This document shows, in pieces, positions 15,744-25,299 of a DNA stretch of 64,000 bases. The position numbers and the translations under genes are program-made. The stretch's first letter is position 1. Each line of letters starts with the position of its first letter. This stretch comes from Proteiniphilum sp. UBA1403 (GTDB lineage: Bacteria > Bacteroidota > Bacteroidia > Bacteroidales > Dysgonomonadaceae). The stretch covers positions 1 to 64,000 of the forward strand of contig DBQD01000074.1 in the NCBI GenBank assembly GCA_002305715.1. Reading direction: 5' to 3'. Under the pieces are notes generated by a model. It saw nothing but the letters and a program-made list of their open reading frames with translations, was not told the origin of the DNA and did not search any database.

Positions 15744-16117
15744 AAACAATCGGAAATATTATCTGGTTTGTATTTGGGGGCGTTTTTGTGGCCATTGAAT
15801 ATCTATTTGGTAGTCTCGCACTGATGATTACCATAATAGGTATTCCTTTTGGGCTGCAATCGCTAAAGCTGGCAGAAGTGGCTTTGTGGCCATTTGGGAA
15901 GAAGGTTGTTCAAAGTGAATCCGCCTCCGGTTGCGTCTCGCTGCTGATGAATGTAATATGGTTTTTTGTGGGGGGAATACCCATCGTTCTCACGCATCTA
16001 TTGTTTGGTATCCTTTTTTATATCACCATTATTGGTATTCCGTTTGGAAACCAACACTTCAAGTTAATGAGTCTTGCTTTCACTCCTTTTGGAAAGAAAG
16101 TAATCATCAATATCTGA
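15740..16117 (+). CDS. YccF domain membrane protein
   Basis: A 125-residue inner-membrane protein composed of two similar halves. Each has the YccF signature: NIIWFVFGG ... ITIIGIPFGLQSLKLA ... PFGKKVV in the first and NVIWFFVGG ... ITIIGIPFGNQHFKLM ... PFGKKVI in the second. About four membrane segments are expected. The function of the family is unknown. It overlaps ridA by 4 bases and converges on tatC, with 18 bases between the stops. Confidence 0.88.
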   Translation: MKTIGNIIWFVFGGVFVAIEYLFGSLALMITIIGIPFGLQSLKLAEVALWPFGKKVVQSESASGCVSLLMNVIWFFVGGIPIVLTHLLFGILFYITIIGIPFGNQHFKLMSLAFTPFGKKVIINI

Positions 16118-16135
16118 TTCGAATTGAGTTAGATG

Positions 16136-16969
16136 TTATTCAACAACAGCGGGGAGATTATCTTCTTCCTCATCTTCCTCGGCAGGTGGCTCTTTCTTCA
16201 CCACAAAGGCGCTTATCTCCCACAAAGCATAGAGAGGTAAGGTTACCACGAATAGAGAGAATGGGTCGCCCGATGGGGTAATTAAAGCGGCCAACACAAG
16301 GGAACCCACCACGGCATGGCGTCTATAGGTGCGGAAGAAGGGGCGATAAACCAGTCCCAAACTCGACATTAACCAGAAAACAAGTGGGATCTCAAATACA
16401 AGACCCATGACCAGGATGAGGGTATAGAAGTTATTCATGTAGGAGTCGAGGGAGATCATGTTTTCGATGGAACTACTCAACTCAAATGTAATAAGGAAGC
16501 GGAATATCAAGGGAAACACAACAAAGTAACCAACCAAGCAACCGATAATGAACATGATGCCACCAAAACCGAACGCTCTTTTTATTCCGCGTGCTTCGTT
16601 TGCATAAAGTGCTGGACTAACAAATCGCCAAAGTTCATACAGAATATAGGGAATGCTACAAAGTACACCAAAAGCAAGTGAAGTAGATATATAGGTCATG
16701 AACTGTGTGGTCATGTTGATGTTGAGGATGTCTACATTGAATGACTCCGCAGAGAAATCAGGCAGAAAAGGAATAAATTGACTTGCTTTATCAAAGAATC
16801 TATAGGTGACAAAGTCGGATGTGCGGGGAGCAAGTATAATGGTGTCGAAAATGTGCGGGATTATGATAAAACCCACAACTGCAAATACCATCACTGCAAT
16901 GATACTACGTATGAGTGTCCATCGGAATTCCTCCAGATGATCCCAAAAGGACATTTCTTTCTCTGACAT
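16136..16969 (-). CDS. tatC: Sec-independent translocase subunit TatC
   Basis: A 277-residue polytopic membrane protein. The N-terminal cytoplasmic block SFWDHLEEFRWTLIRS is the TatC signature that binds twin-arginine signal peptides, followed by about six membrane helices and the conserved FGVLCSIPYILYELWRFVSPAL and FEIPLVFWLM segments. The C terminus is acidic. With TatA, encoded 120 bases upstream in the same direction, it exports folded proteins. No TatB gene is seen, as usual for the minimal TatAC systems of this phylum. Confidence 0.96.
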   Translation of the reverse strand: MSEKEMSFWDHLEEFRWTLIRSIIAVMVFAVVGFIIIPHIFDTIILAPRTSDFVTYRFFDKASQFIPFLPDFSAESFNVDILNINMTTQFMTYISTSLAFGVLCSIPYILYELWRFVSPALYANEARGIKRAFGFGGIMFIIGCLVGYFVVFPLIFRFLITFELSSSIENMISLDSYMNNFYTLILVMGLVFEIPLVFWLMSSLGLVYRPFFRTYRRHAVVGSLVLAALITPSGDPFSLFVVTLPLYALWEISAFVVKKEPPAEEDEEEDNLPAVVE

Positions 16970-17091
16970 GTATAACCTTGTGCTATAGATTTAAATTCCC
17001 GATTACAACCTGACAACCGCAGGCTGTGATCGAGAATATGTTACATTGTTACGATAGAAAAAAGTGTGTAGACGTTAGGCCTTCCGTAATA

Positions 17092-17301
17092 TTACTTATT
17101 ACTTGTTGTGTTTGAATTGTTGTCTGAAGTATCGGCCTTGATGTCTTCTTCAATGTCATGCAGCCCTTTCTTGAAGCTGTTGATGCCTTTTCCCAGTCCC
17201 TTCATAAATTCGGGTATTTTTTTTCCTCCGAAGAGAATTAAAACAACCAGTACTATAATGGGTATTTCCCAACCGTTTAAATTAATTAGAAGTGGATTCA
17301 T
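17092..17301 (-). CDS. tatA: Sec-independent translocase subunit TatA/E
   Basis: A 69-residue protein with one N-terminal membrane helix (WEIPIIVLVVLILFGGKKIPE), the conserved FGGKKIPE hinge and an amphipathic helix (FMKGLGKGINSFKKGL). The tail is charged and Ser/Asn-rich. It is upstream of tatC with a 122-base gap that may hold its own translation signals. Confidence 0.95.
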   Translation of the reverse strand: MNPLLINLNGWEIPIIVLVVLILFGGKKIPEFMKGLGKGINSFKKGLHDIEEDIKADTSDNNSNTTSNK

Positions 17302-17397
17302 AGGTTTATTATTTGATGTTTAATATGCATGTGTTGAATGTGGTGCAAATGTAGAATTAATTTGTGGAAATCTCATTTTATTTTAATAAAAACTTCC

Positions 17398-18426
17398 CTA
17401 AAGCGCTACATTTACATCCATGTAAATGGGTAAATGATCGCTGAAGCCACCTTGATAACGGGGACCAAGGTTTGTTCTGAAAGGCTTTTTACCATAGTAG
17501 CGACTGTCATCTTCGAGGAGAAAGTCGGCCTTGAAAATTATTGCATTGCTATCTACAATTGAAGTCCTATTTGATGGCGTTAGCATGTTTCCGCTTACTA
17601 TAAACTGGTCAAGTACTTCCCAGCGTCCCTGATACTTGTACGTTCCAAATTCAGGTTCATTCAGGTGTTTATAAAAGAGGTTATACAAGCTTTTATTATC
17701 AGGTCGCTCCTCCTGCACCTTTGCTTGTAATGTGACAGAGAGACTGATATTATCGGGGTGATCGTTGAAGTCTCCCATGATAAGTATGTTGGCGTTGTCT
17801 CTTAAATGAAAAAGACTGTCAACTTTCTTGCGTAATAGCGTTGCTGCGGCAACACGAAATGGTTCAGTCTCCTTCTGACCCTCACTGCGTGAAGGGAAAT
17901 GGCAAACAAAAACATCGAGGGTATCCCCATTGATAAGATTACCCACGGCATGAAGTATGTTTCGGGTGGGACGAGGGAATTGCTTGTTGAGGGTTAATGT
18001 ATACTCTTTGTAATCTAATAACCTGAACTGATGACGTTGGTAAAGTAAGGCGACATCAATTCCGCGTTCGTCGGGCGAATTGGACACAATATAGGAATAA
18101 TCTTGCATTCGCAAGGGAGATCGTTGGGTGAGATCGAAAAGAACACTGTCGTTCTCCACCTCACACATACCCACTAGCGCTGGCGATTGCATTTCACCTA
18201 CTGCTGTTATCACACGGGTAATATTACGTAATTTTTCCCAATACTTCCAGGGGGTCCAACGCATGTTCCCGTCTGGCAAAAAATCGTTGTCGCTCTTTAG
18301 TGAGTCATCTTTTGTGTCGAACAGATTCTCTACGTTGTAAAACATTACCCGAAAATACTCCTGCGAGAAGATACCCGCAGGAGCAATTACCAGCATGGCA
18401 ACCAATATGAGCATGCGGCAGTGCAT
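17398..18426 (-). CDS. Secreted endonuclease/exonuclease/phosphatase family protein
   Basis: A 342-residue protein with a signal peptide (about residues 1-21, ending IFSQ). The EEP fold motifs are all visible: FYNVENLFD (Asn and Glu metal site), GMCEVEND, SRSEGQ, ILIMGDFNDHPD and the terminal SDHLPIYM. Members are metal-dependent phosphodiesterases or nucleases. The signal peptide suggests a periplasmic enzyme salvaging DNA or phosphate, which is inference. It ends 8 bases before the pepD start codon region on the transcript side; pepD lies upstream in the same direction. Confidence 0.87.
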   Translation of the reverse strand: MHCRMLILVAMLVIAPAGIFSQEYFRVMFYNVENLFDTKDDSLKSDNDFLPDGNMRWTPWKYWEKLRNITRVITAVGEMQSPALVGMCEVENDSVLFDLTQRSPLRMQDYSYIVSNSPDERGIDVALLYQRHQFRLLDYKEYTLTLNKQFPRPTRNILHAVGNLINGDTLDVFVCHFPSRSEGQKETEPFRVAAATLLRKKVDSLFHLRDNANILIMGDFNDHPDNISLSVTLQAKVQEERPDNKSLYNLFYKHLNEPEFGTYKYQGRWEVLDQFIVSGNMLTPSNRTSIVDSNAIIFKADFLLEDDSRYYGKKPFRTNLGPRYQGGFSDHLPIYMDVNVAL

Positions 18427-18433
18427 AACAGTT

Positions 18434-19888
18434 TTATGAAATTGATTCCAATAACTTCACCAGATAATCCCAGAATTTGCCCACTGAGGAGATTTTCAGC
18501 TTTTCATCAGGAGAATGGACATCCGTCATGTCGGGGCCAATAGAGATCATGTCGAGATCGGGATATTTTTCAAGGAACAACCCGCACTCCAGACCAGCAT
18601 GAATAGCTTTTATTTTTGCATCTTTGTTATACATCGATTTGTAAACATCTTCGGCAAGTTTTAGCAACTCCGAATCAGTATTGGGTTGCCAACCTGGGTA
18701 ACCTTCGCTGTGTTTGACTTTGGCGCTGGCCAGTGTGAAAACAGAGGCGACCATATCGACAATGTATTTCTTTTGTGATTCTACAGAGCTGCGCTGACTT
18801 GTGCCGATTTCGATTACATTGTCTGGTAGCATCTTTATTGAAGCTAGATTTGTGGAGGTTTCAACAAGTCCTTCAATGTCACGACTTATGCCAATCACGC
18901 CATGGGGACAAGCATACAGAGCCAGTAGCAGGTTTTCTGTGGTACGTTTGTTGATCACTTTTGATGGGGCTTGAACCGATTCCAACTCCATCTGGAGGTT
19001 GGGTTCAGTGTCTTTGTATTCATCCTGTACCAGAGAAAGGAATAAATTCAATTTCACGCGTATGTCCTCCTTGTGCTTCCCTTTTACGCCAATAACGGCA
19101 TATGCTTCACGCGCAATAGCATTGTGCAAATTGCCTCCACCAATCTCAGAAAGCTTCATGCCATATTTCTTCTGAATGAGTGAGTGCAGAAATCGGGTGA
19201 GAATCTTATTGGCATTACCAAGTCCCTTATCAATATCACTGCCAGAGTGACCTCCACGAAGACCCTTCACTGCAACGCGAAACCAGAAATAGTCTTTGGG
19301 CGCATCTTTTTCTTTGTATTTGAAATAGGCTCTTGTGCCCTTTCCTCCAGCACATCCAATATAGATCTCTCCTTCTTCTTCGGTGTCAAGGTTTATAAGC
19401 ATTTTACCGGTTAAGAAATCTTTCTCAAGGGCATAAGCACCTGTAAGTCCTGTTTCTTCATCAACCGTGAAGAGTGCTTCTATTTTACCATGTGCTATAT
19501 CATTCGCTGCGAGTATTGCCATTTGTGCAGCAACACCAATGCCGTTGTCTGCTCCCAACGTGGTTCCATTCGCTTTTACCCAGTCGCCATCGATAATGGT
19601 CTCAATGGGATCCTTGTCGAAATCGTGTGTCACATTGGCATTCTTCTCGCAAACCATGTCTACATGCGATTGTAGAATAACGGTAGGAACATGCTCCTTC
19701 CCCTTGGTTGCCGGTTTTGTGATGAGGACGTTGCCAACATGGTCTTTTTTTACTTCCAAGTTGTGCTCTTTGGCAAAATCGAGCAGCCAGGCAACTATTC
19801 TTTCCTCCTTCTTAGAGGGGCGGGGTATCTGTGTAATCTCGTAAAAATAACCCCATATTGCGGAGGGTTGCAAATCTTTAATAGTCAT
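18434..19888 (-). CDS. pepD: Aminoacyl-histidine dipeptidase (M20 family, PepD)
   Basis: A 484-residue cytosolic metallodipeptidase. Zinc-site blocks are LQSHVDMVCEKN, ANGTTLGADNGIGVA and TVDEETGLTGA, followed by the lid domain with GLRGGHSGSDI. The length agrees with PepD (about 485). The ATG at 19888 gives the usual opening MTIKDLQPSAIW; an upstream in-frame start would add a 21-residue Asn/Ser-rich stretch unlike the family. It cleaves Xaa-His dipeptides. It is followed after 7 bases by the EEP gene, so the two probably form an operon. Confidence 0.95.
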   Translation of the reverse strand: MTIKDLQPSAIWGYFYEITQIPRPSKKEERIVAWLLDFAKEHNLEVKKDHVGNVLITKPATKGKEHVPTVILQSHVDMVCEKNANVTHDFDKDPIETIIDGDWVKANGTTLGADNGIGVAAQMAILAANDIAHGKIEALFTVDEETGLTGAYALEKDFLTGKMLINLDTEEEGEIYIGCAGGKGTRAYFKYKEKDAPKDYFWFRVAVKGLRGGHSGSDIDKGLGNANKILTRFLHSLIQKKYGMKLSEIGGGNLHNAIAREAYAVIGVKGKHKEDIRVKLNLFLSLVQDEYKDTEPNLQMELESVQAPSKVINKRTTENLLLALYACPHGVIGISRDIEGLVETSTNLASIKMLPDNVIEIGTSQRSSVESQKKYIVDMVASVFTLASAKVKHSEGYPGWQPNTDSELLKLAEDVYKSMYNKDAKIKAIHAGLECGLFLEKYPDLDMISIGPDMTDVHSPDEKLKISSVGKFWDYLVKLLESIS

Positions 19889-20030
19889 AATCTCATTATT
19901 TATGTTAGATTTAGAATCGATAAATATACATGAAATATGATGCACCTGCAAAAATTTAGCTTCTTTAATGAGAAAAAATGCGGTATAATTGGCTAATTAG
20001 ACTATCTTTGCGACGTAAAAATTGCGAGTT

Positions 20031-20252
20031 ATGTTAAATGTAATTATCCCGGGTATTGTTATTTTATTCATCGCCATATTATTGATGGGCGTACGGGTTT
20101 TCTTTACCAAAGAGGGAAAATTCCCAAGTCTGCATATTGGTGATAGTAAGCACTTACAAGAAAGAGGTATACATTGTGCCACTTCCCAGGATGCCGAAAT
20201 GAGTCGAAGAGAAAGCCCCATTGAGAAATTATTGAAATCTGATAATTTATAA
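20031..20252 (+). CDS. Small single-pass membrane protein, unknown function
   Basis: A 73-residue protein: an N-terminal membrane helix (about residues 3-23, IIPGIVILFIAILLMGV), then a basic cytoplasmic-type tail with a single cysteine in GIHCATSQD. The ATG at 20031 is preferred over a TTG at 20022. A -7 box candidate TATCTTTG lies at 20003-20010. I do not recognise a named family; the single helix with a following Cys recalls NqrM-like small assembly factors, but that is only a resemblance. It is followed after 11 bases by the OmpH-like gene. Confidence 0.7.
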   Translation: MLNVIIPGIVILFIAILLMGVRVFFTKEGKFPSLHIGDSKHLQERGIHCATSQDAEMSRRESPIEKLLKSDNL

Positions 20253-20263
20253 ATATCCTAAAA

Positions 20264-20905
20264 ATGAAGAATCCTACTCCTTACGTCGTCAGCGGAGTGT
20301 TGGCGATTGCGTTAATCATTCTTTACATCTTGCACTTTACCTCAAAATCTTCTGTGAACGGATCGGCTGGAAAAGAACTTTCTATGCTATTGAATGACTC
20401 ATCCATTACGTTGCCCATTGCATTCGTAAATGTAGATTCCTTGCTGATCAATTATAATTTTGCAAAAGACCTCAACGAATCGCTGTTGAGAAAAGAAGAA
20501 AGCACGAGAGCTACTTTGAACCAAAGGCAAAGTCAAATCAATGCTGCAGCTCAAGATTTCGAACGAAAACTACGCAACAATGCGTTCTTAAGTCAAGAAA
20601 GAGCGCAGCAAGAACAGGAACGCATCATGCAAATGAATCAGGAGTATCAGCAACTGGCTGAAAGATTAACTCAGGAGTTCATGCTGGAACAGGAGAAATT
20701 GAACATCCAGATGGAGGATAGTATCAAAGCAAGACTTGCGGAGTTTAACTCAACCAGAAACTACGAAATCATTTTTAGCAACAGGACAACAAGTACCGTG
20801 CTTTATGCTGATGATAAATATGATATCACTTCTGAAGTGGTAGAGTTCCTCAATAGCAAGTACGGACCTGCTACCGCAACTGCTGATGCTGTAAAGAAAA
20901 ATTAA
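20264..20905 (+). CDS. OmpH/Skp family protein
   Basis: A 213-residue protein with an N-terminal hydrophobic segment (about residues 5-24) and no clear cleavage site. It then has a Skp-like region: the entry strand LPIAFVNVDSLLINYNFAKDL, a long alpha-helical coiled coil rich in Q/E/R (about 75-150), and a closing segment ending NYEIIFSNR. Skp/OmpH proteins chaperone outer-membrane proteins in the periplasm; here the first segment may act as an anchor. It ends at a strong terminator (20930-20958). Confidence 0.85.
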   Translation: MKNPTPYVVSGVLAIALIILYILHFTSKSSVNGSAGKELSMLLNDSSITLPIAFVNVDSLLINYNFAKDLNESLLRKEESTRATLNQRQSQINAAAQDFERKLRNNAFLSQERAQQEQERIMQMNQEYQQLAERLTQEFMLEQEKLNIQMEDSIKARLAEFNSTRNYEIIFSNRTTSTVLYADDKYDITSEVVEFLNSKYGPATATADAVKKN

Positions 20906-20929
20906 ACAGTACAAATTTAAAATATGGAA

Positions 20930-20958
20930 AAGGGTTCTTCATCTGAAGAACCCTTATT
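20930..20958 (+). terminator. Intrinsic terminator after the OmpH-like gene
   Basis: AAGGGTTCTTC (20930-20940) and GAAGAACCCTT (20945-20955) form a perfect 11-base stem with a 4-base loop; a short T-rich stretch follows. Confidence 0.85.
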
Positions 20959-21002
20959 CTGTTTACAGTGAAGACTTTCTGCATTTCGAATATCTGTAGC
21001 GT

Positions 21003-22169
21003 ATGAATAGGAAGAATTGGCAAGCCTATTTAGATAGGCAGAACCCAACGTATAGCACCTTACTCCTGCCTGAGCATTTCAAGGCTGATTTGGTGGTGGT
21101 GATTCCTTGTTACAACGAACCTGATCTTTTCACAACGTTGCACAGTCTAGAGGAAGCAATACCTCCCAATATGCGTGTTGCGACCATTATCGTCTTCAAT
21201 TCAAGTGAGCGATCAACTCGTGAAGGTATCCAACAAAACAGGATTTCATGTAAACAAACCGTGGAGTTTGCGGCTATTCATAATTCAGATAGTAGCTGTT
21301 TTCTCCCATTATTGTTTGAAGATCTTCCCCGAAAACATGCAGGAGTAGGACTAGCTCGCAAAATTGGGATGGACCTGGCTGTGCAACATTTCTTTTCTAC
21401 AGAAAATGAGCGGGGTGTGATTGTCTCATTGGATGCCGATTGTACGGTATCGGCAAACTTTTTTGCCGATATTTATAAGACTTTCATGTGTAATGATAAA
21501 TTGAATGTCACAGTGCATAATTTTTATCATCGGGTTGAAGGGGAGAACCTTTCTTTGGAGATGGCAGTGCGACAGTATGAGGGTTATATTCGTTATTTTC
21601 GGGACAAGTTGCAGTATATTGGCTTTCCATATTATTACCACACTATTGGATCGGCTTTTGCTGTGAAGGCTGATGCGTATGTGCGTGTCGGGGGAATGGG
21701 CCGACAGCAGGGTGGGGAGGATTTCTATTTTCTGCAAAAGATTTTTGCACTGGGCGAAATAAGGGAGCATGACAATGTGTGGGTATACCCACTAGCTCGT
21801 TTTTCTGATCGTGTTCCATTTGGTACAGGTCCAGCATTGGAAAAGATTCTGAATGAACCGGACGGACAAATGAAGGTCTATTCACCGGATGCATTTGAGG
21901 CATTAAAGCAGCTTTTTGAATTGAAAGATATTTTCTTTGGGAAAAATGAGGTTGAGGTTGAACAGGAGTTGCTAACCTTGCATCCAGCAGTGCAGATGTT
22001 TCTCAACGAGAACGAATTCTTGATAGATGTTACCGATTGTAACACTAACAGTGCATCCTTGACTGCCTTTCAAAAGCGCTTTTTTCAGCATTTCAACGCT
22101 TTCAAGATAATAAAGTATTTGAATTGTGTACACCCCGTGCCATTTCCATTGATTGAGATAAAACCATAG
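21003..22169 (+). CDS. Glycosyltransferase family 2 protein
   Basis: A 388-residue cytoplasmic GT-A fold enzyme. The opening strand LVVVIPCYNEPDLFTTLHSLEEA is the GT2 nucleotide-sugar site, VSLDADC (D144-x-D146) is the DxD metal motif, and GGMGRQQGGEDFYFLQK contains the acceptor-side ED pair. There are no obvious membrane segments. It probably transfers sugar to a surface glycan; donor and acceptor are unknown. It stands alone between a terminator and the MarC gene. Confidence 0.85.
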   Translation: MNRKNWQAYLDRQNPTYSTLLLPEHFKADLVVVIPCYNEPDLFTTLHSLEEAIPPNMRVATIIVFNSSERSTREGIQQNRISCKQTVEFAAIHNSDSSCFLPLLFEDLPRKHAGVGLARKIGMDLAVQHFFSTENERGVIVSLDADCTVSANFFADIYKTFMCNDKLNVTVHNFYHRVEGENLSLEMAVRQYEGYIRYFRDKLQYIGFPYYYHTIGSAFAVKADAYVRVGGMGRQQGGEDFYFLQKIFALGEIREHDNVWVYPLARFSDRVPFGTGPALEKILNEPDGQMKVYSPDAFEALKQLFELKDIFFGKNEVEVEQELLTLHPAVQMFLNENEFLIDVTDCNTNSASLTAFQKRFFQHFNAFKIIKYLNCVHPVPFPLIEIKP

Positions 22170-22193
22170 ATCTTCAAATACCGGGTATTAACC

Positions 22194-22224
22194 TTGGAAA
22201 AATGAGTTATTTTTTGTATTTTTG
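22194..22224 (+). promoter_or_regulatory. Promoter candidate for the MarC gene
   Basis: TTG (22194-22196), 20 bases, then TATTTTTG (22217-22224), matching the Bacteroidetes promoter form. It lies about 48 bases before the ATG. Confidence 0.6.
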
Positions 22225-22272
22225 TGTTCATAATGAAAGAAAAACCTATCATTATTCTAAATTGAATTATTT

Positions 22273-22881
22273 ATGTGGACATTTAATGGTGTAGAAGTAG
22301 TTAGTGCGTTTTTGGTTTTGTTTGCAATCATCGATGTGACAGGATCAGTGCCTATATTTCTGAACCTGAAAAGCCAGGATAAAACTATTCATCCTGAGAA
22401 GGCTGCGTTCTATTCACTCATTATATTGGTAGGTTTTCTATTTGTTGGCGAGTGGATATTAAAATTATTCCAACTCGACATATCTGCATTTGCTGTAGCT
22501 GGTGCGGTGGTCCTTCTAATTCTATCCATCGAGATGATCTTTGGGGTGGAGATATTTAAAAACGACCAAAGTAATCCCGAAACTTCAACAACACTTTTCC
22601 CAGTCGTCTTTCCTTTGATTGCAGGACCTGGAAGTTTTACAACACTCCTCTCTATGCGTGCAGAGTTTCACATCACAAACATCATTATTGCTGTTGTCTT
22701 AAACCTTATAATCGTATATTTGGTATTACGATATCTTGATGTGGTAAAGAAACTGCTGGGTGACAGCGGAGCATATATTCTTCGTAAATTTTTCGGAGTC
22801 ATTCTGATGGCTATATCGGTTAAACTGCTCACTTCTAACTTAAGTACACTCATTGCATCTGTGAATGGCGTGGGGGCTTAA
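22273..22881 (+). CDS. MarC family integral membrane protein
   Basis: A 202-residue protein with about six membrane helices. Family blocks are LVLFAIIDVTGSVPIFLNL near the N terminus and FPLIAGPGSFTTLL in the middle (the conserved AGPG). MarC proteins were once linked to multiple antibiotic resistance, but the role is unproven and the transport substrate unknown. Single-gene unit with its own promoter candidate. Confidence 0.92.
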   Translation: MWTFNGVEVVSAFLVLFAIIDVTGSVPIFLNLKSQDKTIHPEKAAFYSLIILVGFLFVGEWILKLFQLDISAFAVAGAVVLLILSIEMIFGVEIFKNDQSNPETSTTLFPVVFPLIAGPGSFTTLLSMRAEFHITNIIIAVVLNLIIVYLVLRYLDVVKKLLGDSGAYILRKFFGVILMAISVKLLTSNLSTLIASVNGVGA

Positions 22882-23058
22882 AGTGTGTGAGAACATCATC
22901 TCTTTATTAACATTTAACCCTAACTTTCTGTATGTAAACGGACAGTTTCGCGAAAATTATGTATATTTGTAAGCGAATATCCGGTAATCCTTTTTGCGGG
23001 TATGTGATTGGTGTTTAGGCAAATAGAGATTAATTCATTTTATATAAAATTCAACAAC

Positions 23059-24342
23059 ATGAGAATTGTAAGTATTTTAGGACGCGAGGTATTGGATTCA
23101 AGAGGAAATCCTACCGTGGAAGTAGATGTGGTTACTGAATCGGGTGCTTTTGGCCGTGCAGCTGTTCCTTCTGGAGCCTCTACTGGTGAGAACGAAGCCT
23201 TGGAACTTCGTGATGGTGATAAGGGACGTTACCTTGGTAAAGGTGTATTGAAAGCTGTGGCTAACATCAATGACGTTATTGCTCCTGCTTTGATTGGATC
23301 CAACGTGTTGGAACAGACACAAATCGATGCAAAATTGCTGGAACTGGATGGTACCAAAACAAAATCAAACCTCGGTGCCAACGCTTTGCTTGGTGTATCT
23401 CTTGCTGTAGCTAAAGCGGCTGCCAACTATCTTGGATTGCCTCTTTATAGATATATAGGTGGTACCAATACATACGTACTTCCAGTACCAATGATGAACA
23501 TTATCAATGGTGGTTCACACTCAGATGCACCTATCGCATTCCAAGAATTTATGATTCGTCCCGTTGGCGCAAACTCTTTCAAAGAGGGTTTACGAATGGG
23601 TGCTGAAGTGTTTCACGCACTGAAGAAAGTGTTGCACGATAAAGGTTTAAGTACGGCTGTAGGTGATGAAGGTGGTTTCGCACCTAATTTGGCTGGTGGT
23701 ACTGAAGAAGCTCTTGAGTCAATTCTTACTGCTATCAAAAATGCAGGATATGAACCAGGTAAAGATGTAAAGATTGGTCTTGACTGTGCAGCTTCAGAAT
23801 TTTACAAAGATGGTGTATACGATTATTCTAAGTTCGAAGGTCCTCAGGGTAAAAAACGTACCTCTGCAGAACAAGCTGACTACTTGGCTGAATTGATCTC
23901 TAAGTATCCGATCGATTCAATCGAAGATGGTATGAGTGAAAACGACTGGGATGGCTGGAAATTGCTTACCGACAAGATTGGTGACAAATGCCAGTTGGTA
24001 GGTGATGACTTGTTTGTAACAAATGTTGAGTTCCTCGAAAAAGGTATCAAATTGGGTTGCGCAAACTCTATCCTTATCAAGGTAAACCAAATTGGTACAC
24101 TTACCGAAACATTAAACGCTATTGAAATGGCTCACAGAAATGGTTATACTAGCGTGACTTCACACCGTTCTGGTGAAACTGAAGATGCAACTATTGCTGA
24201 TATTTCAGTTGCAACCAACGCTGGACAGATCAAGACTGGTTCATTGAGCCGTTCAGACCGTATGGCTAAATACAACCAGTTGCTTCGTATTGAGGAAGAA
24301 CTGGGAGAACGTGCCGTATATGGTTACAAAAAAATCAGATAA
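23059..24342 (+). CDS. eno: Enolase
   Basis: A 427-residue glycolytic enzyme interconverting 2-phosphoglycerate and phosphoenolpyruvate. Visible motifs are GREVLDSRGNPTVEVDV, VPSGASTGENEA, GGSHSDAPIAFQEFMI, AVGDEGGFAPN, QLVGDDLFVTN and the signature SILIKVNQIGTLTETL with TSHRSGETED. The ATG at 23059 fits the family; upstream in-frame residues do not. A -7 box candidate (TATATTTG, 22962-22969) lies about 90 bases upstream. The codon choice is more uniform and A/T-ending than in neighbours, as expected of a highly expressed gene. Confidence 0.98.
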   Translation: MRIVSILGREVLDSRGNPTVEVDVVTESGAFGRAAVPSGASTGENEALELRDGDKGRYLGKGVLKAVANINDVIAPALIGSNVLEQTQIDAKLLELDGTKTKSNLGANALLGVSLAVAKAAANYLGLPLYRYIGGTNTYVLPVPMMNIINGGSHSDAPIAFQEFMIRPVGANSFKEGLRMGAEVFHALKKVLHDKGLSTAVGDEGGFAPNLAGGTEEALESILTAIKNAGYEPGKDVKIGLDCAASEFYKDGVYDYSKFEGPQGKKRTSAEQADYLAELISKYPIDSIEDGMSENDWDGWKLLTDKIGDKCQLVGDDLFVTNVEFLEKGIKLGCANSILIKVNQIGTLTETLNAIEMAHRNGYTSVTSHRSGETEDATIADISVATNAGQIKTGSLSRSDRMAKYNQLLRIEEELGERAVYGYKKIR

Positions 24343-24364
24343 TTAGTTCCCTTAAACATACTTT

Positions 24365-24394
24365 AAGAGCCATCCTACGGGGTGGCTCTTTTTA
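24365..24394 (+). terminator. Intrinsic terminator after eno
   Basis: AAGAGCCA...TGGCTCTT forms a stem closed by a short GC-rich apex and followed by a T-run, about 20 bases past the eno stop. Confidence 0.85.
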
Positions 24395-24507
24395 TTTATA
24401 CGTGCTTTGATGAAATTCACAAACGGAAAAGTTGTTGGATTTATGAGAAATGTCTATTAAAATAGACGAAAAGAATGAAAAATGATAATTTAAATTAAAG
24501 ATGTGTG

Positions 24508-24536
24508 TTGAAATAATTATATAGAACTTATCTTTG
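24508..24536 (+). promoter_or_regulatory. Promoter candidate for the sigma/FecR/SusCD/TlpA locus
   Basis: TTG (24508-24510), 18 bases, TATCTTTG (24529-24536). This is a housekeeping-type promoter with a predicted leader of about 90 bases before the sigma factor gene. The downstream genes probably also have a sigma-dependent promoter, which I cannot identify. Confidence 0.6.
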
Positions 24537-24632
24537 TGTCTATTTGTTGTTAATTATGTTGTTTTTTAAATTAATTGATAATTGCGCCGGATGGGGTAAT
24601 CTATATCCCTGCGGCTAGTTTAGCAGATAGTC

Positions 24633-25232
24633 ATGAATGAACTCCTGAAGGAAAAGTCCTCTTACTCCGACAAGCAATTGTTTAAAGATGTGAGTGTTGG
24701 GGATGAGAGGGCTTTTCGAATAATATATAACCGGTTTTATCAACGTATGTATTCATTTGCATGCAAGATGGTAAAATCTCCTCATGTGGCAGAAGACATT
24801 GTGCAGGAGGTCTTTATCCGTCTGTGGGAACAGCGTCAATTATTGGCTGAAATAAAGAATCCTGATAATTATGTATTCATTTTAATCAGAAATTACACAT
24901 TTAATTATTTGCGGGCAGCGGCAAATGAGCAAAACCGCAGAGAGAAACTATGGGAAGCACTGCAACAAAAGGTAACCAATGAGGCTACACTACTTGAAAA
25001 AGAGGAGGCAGAACTGTTTCTCAAGAAACTTTTATCAAAGCTCTCGCCACAACAACGTAAAATATTCCGTATGAGTAGAGAGGATGGACTCTCACATCAA
25101 CAAATTGCCGACGAACTGCAACTTTCAAAGGATACTGTTAAAAAACATGTCGCAAATTCATTGAAAATATTCAAATTCCATTTGAAAAACTATGTTCAAT
25201 TCCTTCTTTATAGTGTCCTGATATTTTGGTGA
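24633..25232 (+). CDS. ECF RNA polymerase sigma-70 factor (FecI-like, Bacteroidetes type)
   Basis: A 199-residue ECF sigma factor. Region 2 includes HVAEDIVQEVFIRLWEQR (core binding and -10 melting). Region 4 includes LSHQQIADELQLSKDTVKKHVANSL, the helix-turn-helix for the -35. It begins 397 bases after enolase ends. The next gene encodes a FecR-type anti-sigma factor and the third a SusC with an STN domain, so this factor is likely released by ligand binding at the outer membrane and then transcribes this locus. That wiring is known for such triplets; here it is inferred. Confidence 0.93.
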   Translation: MNELLKEKSSYSDKQLFKDVSVGDERAFRIIYNRFYQRMYSFACKMVKSPHVAEDIVQEVFIRLWEQRQLLAEIKNPDNYVFILIRNYTFNYLRAAANEQNRREKLWEALQQKVTNEATLLEKEEAELFLKKLLSKLSPQQRKIFRMSREDGLSHQQIADELQLSKDTVKKHVANSLKIFKFHLKNYVQFLLYSVLIFW

Positions 25233-25299
25233 TTATATTTTTCTTCAAAAATTTCCTCTTTTTTATTACTCCCAACCCCTATTGTGTGGTGTCTTTACT

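Noticed and set aside
24398..24507. Possible small RNA between eno and the sigma factor gene
   Set aside because: The stretch is A/T-rich with no clear promoter-terminator pair or stable structure.
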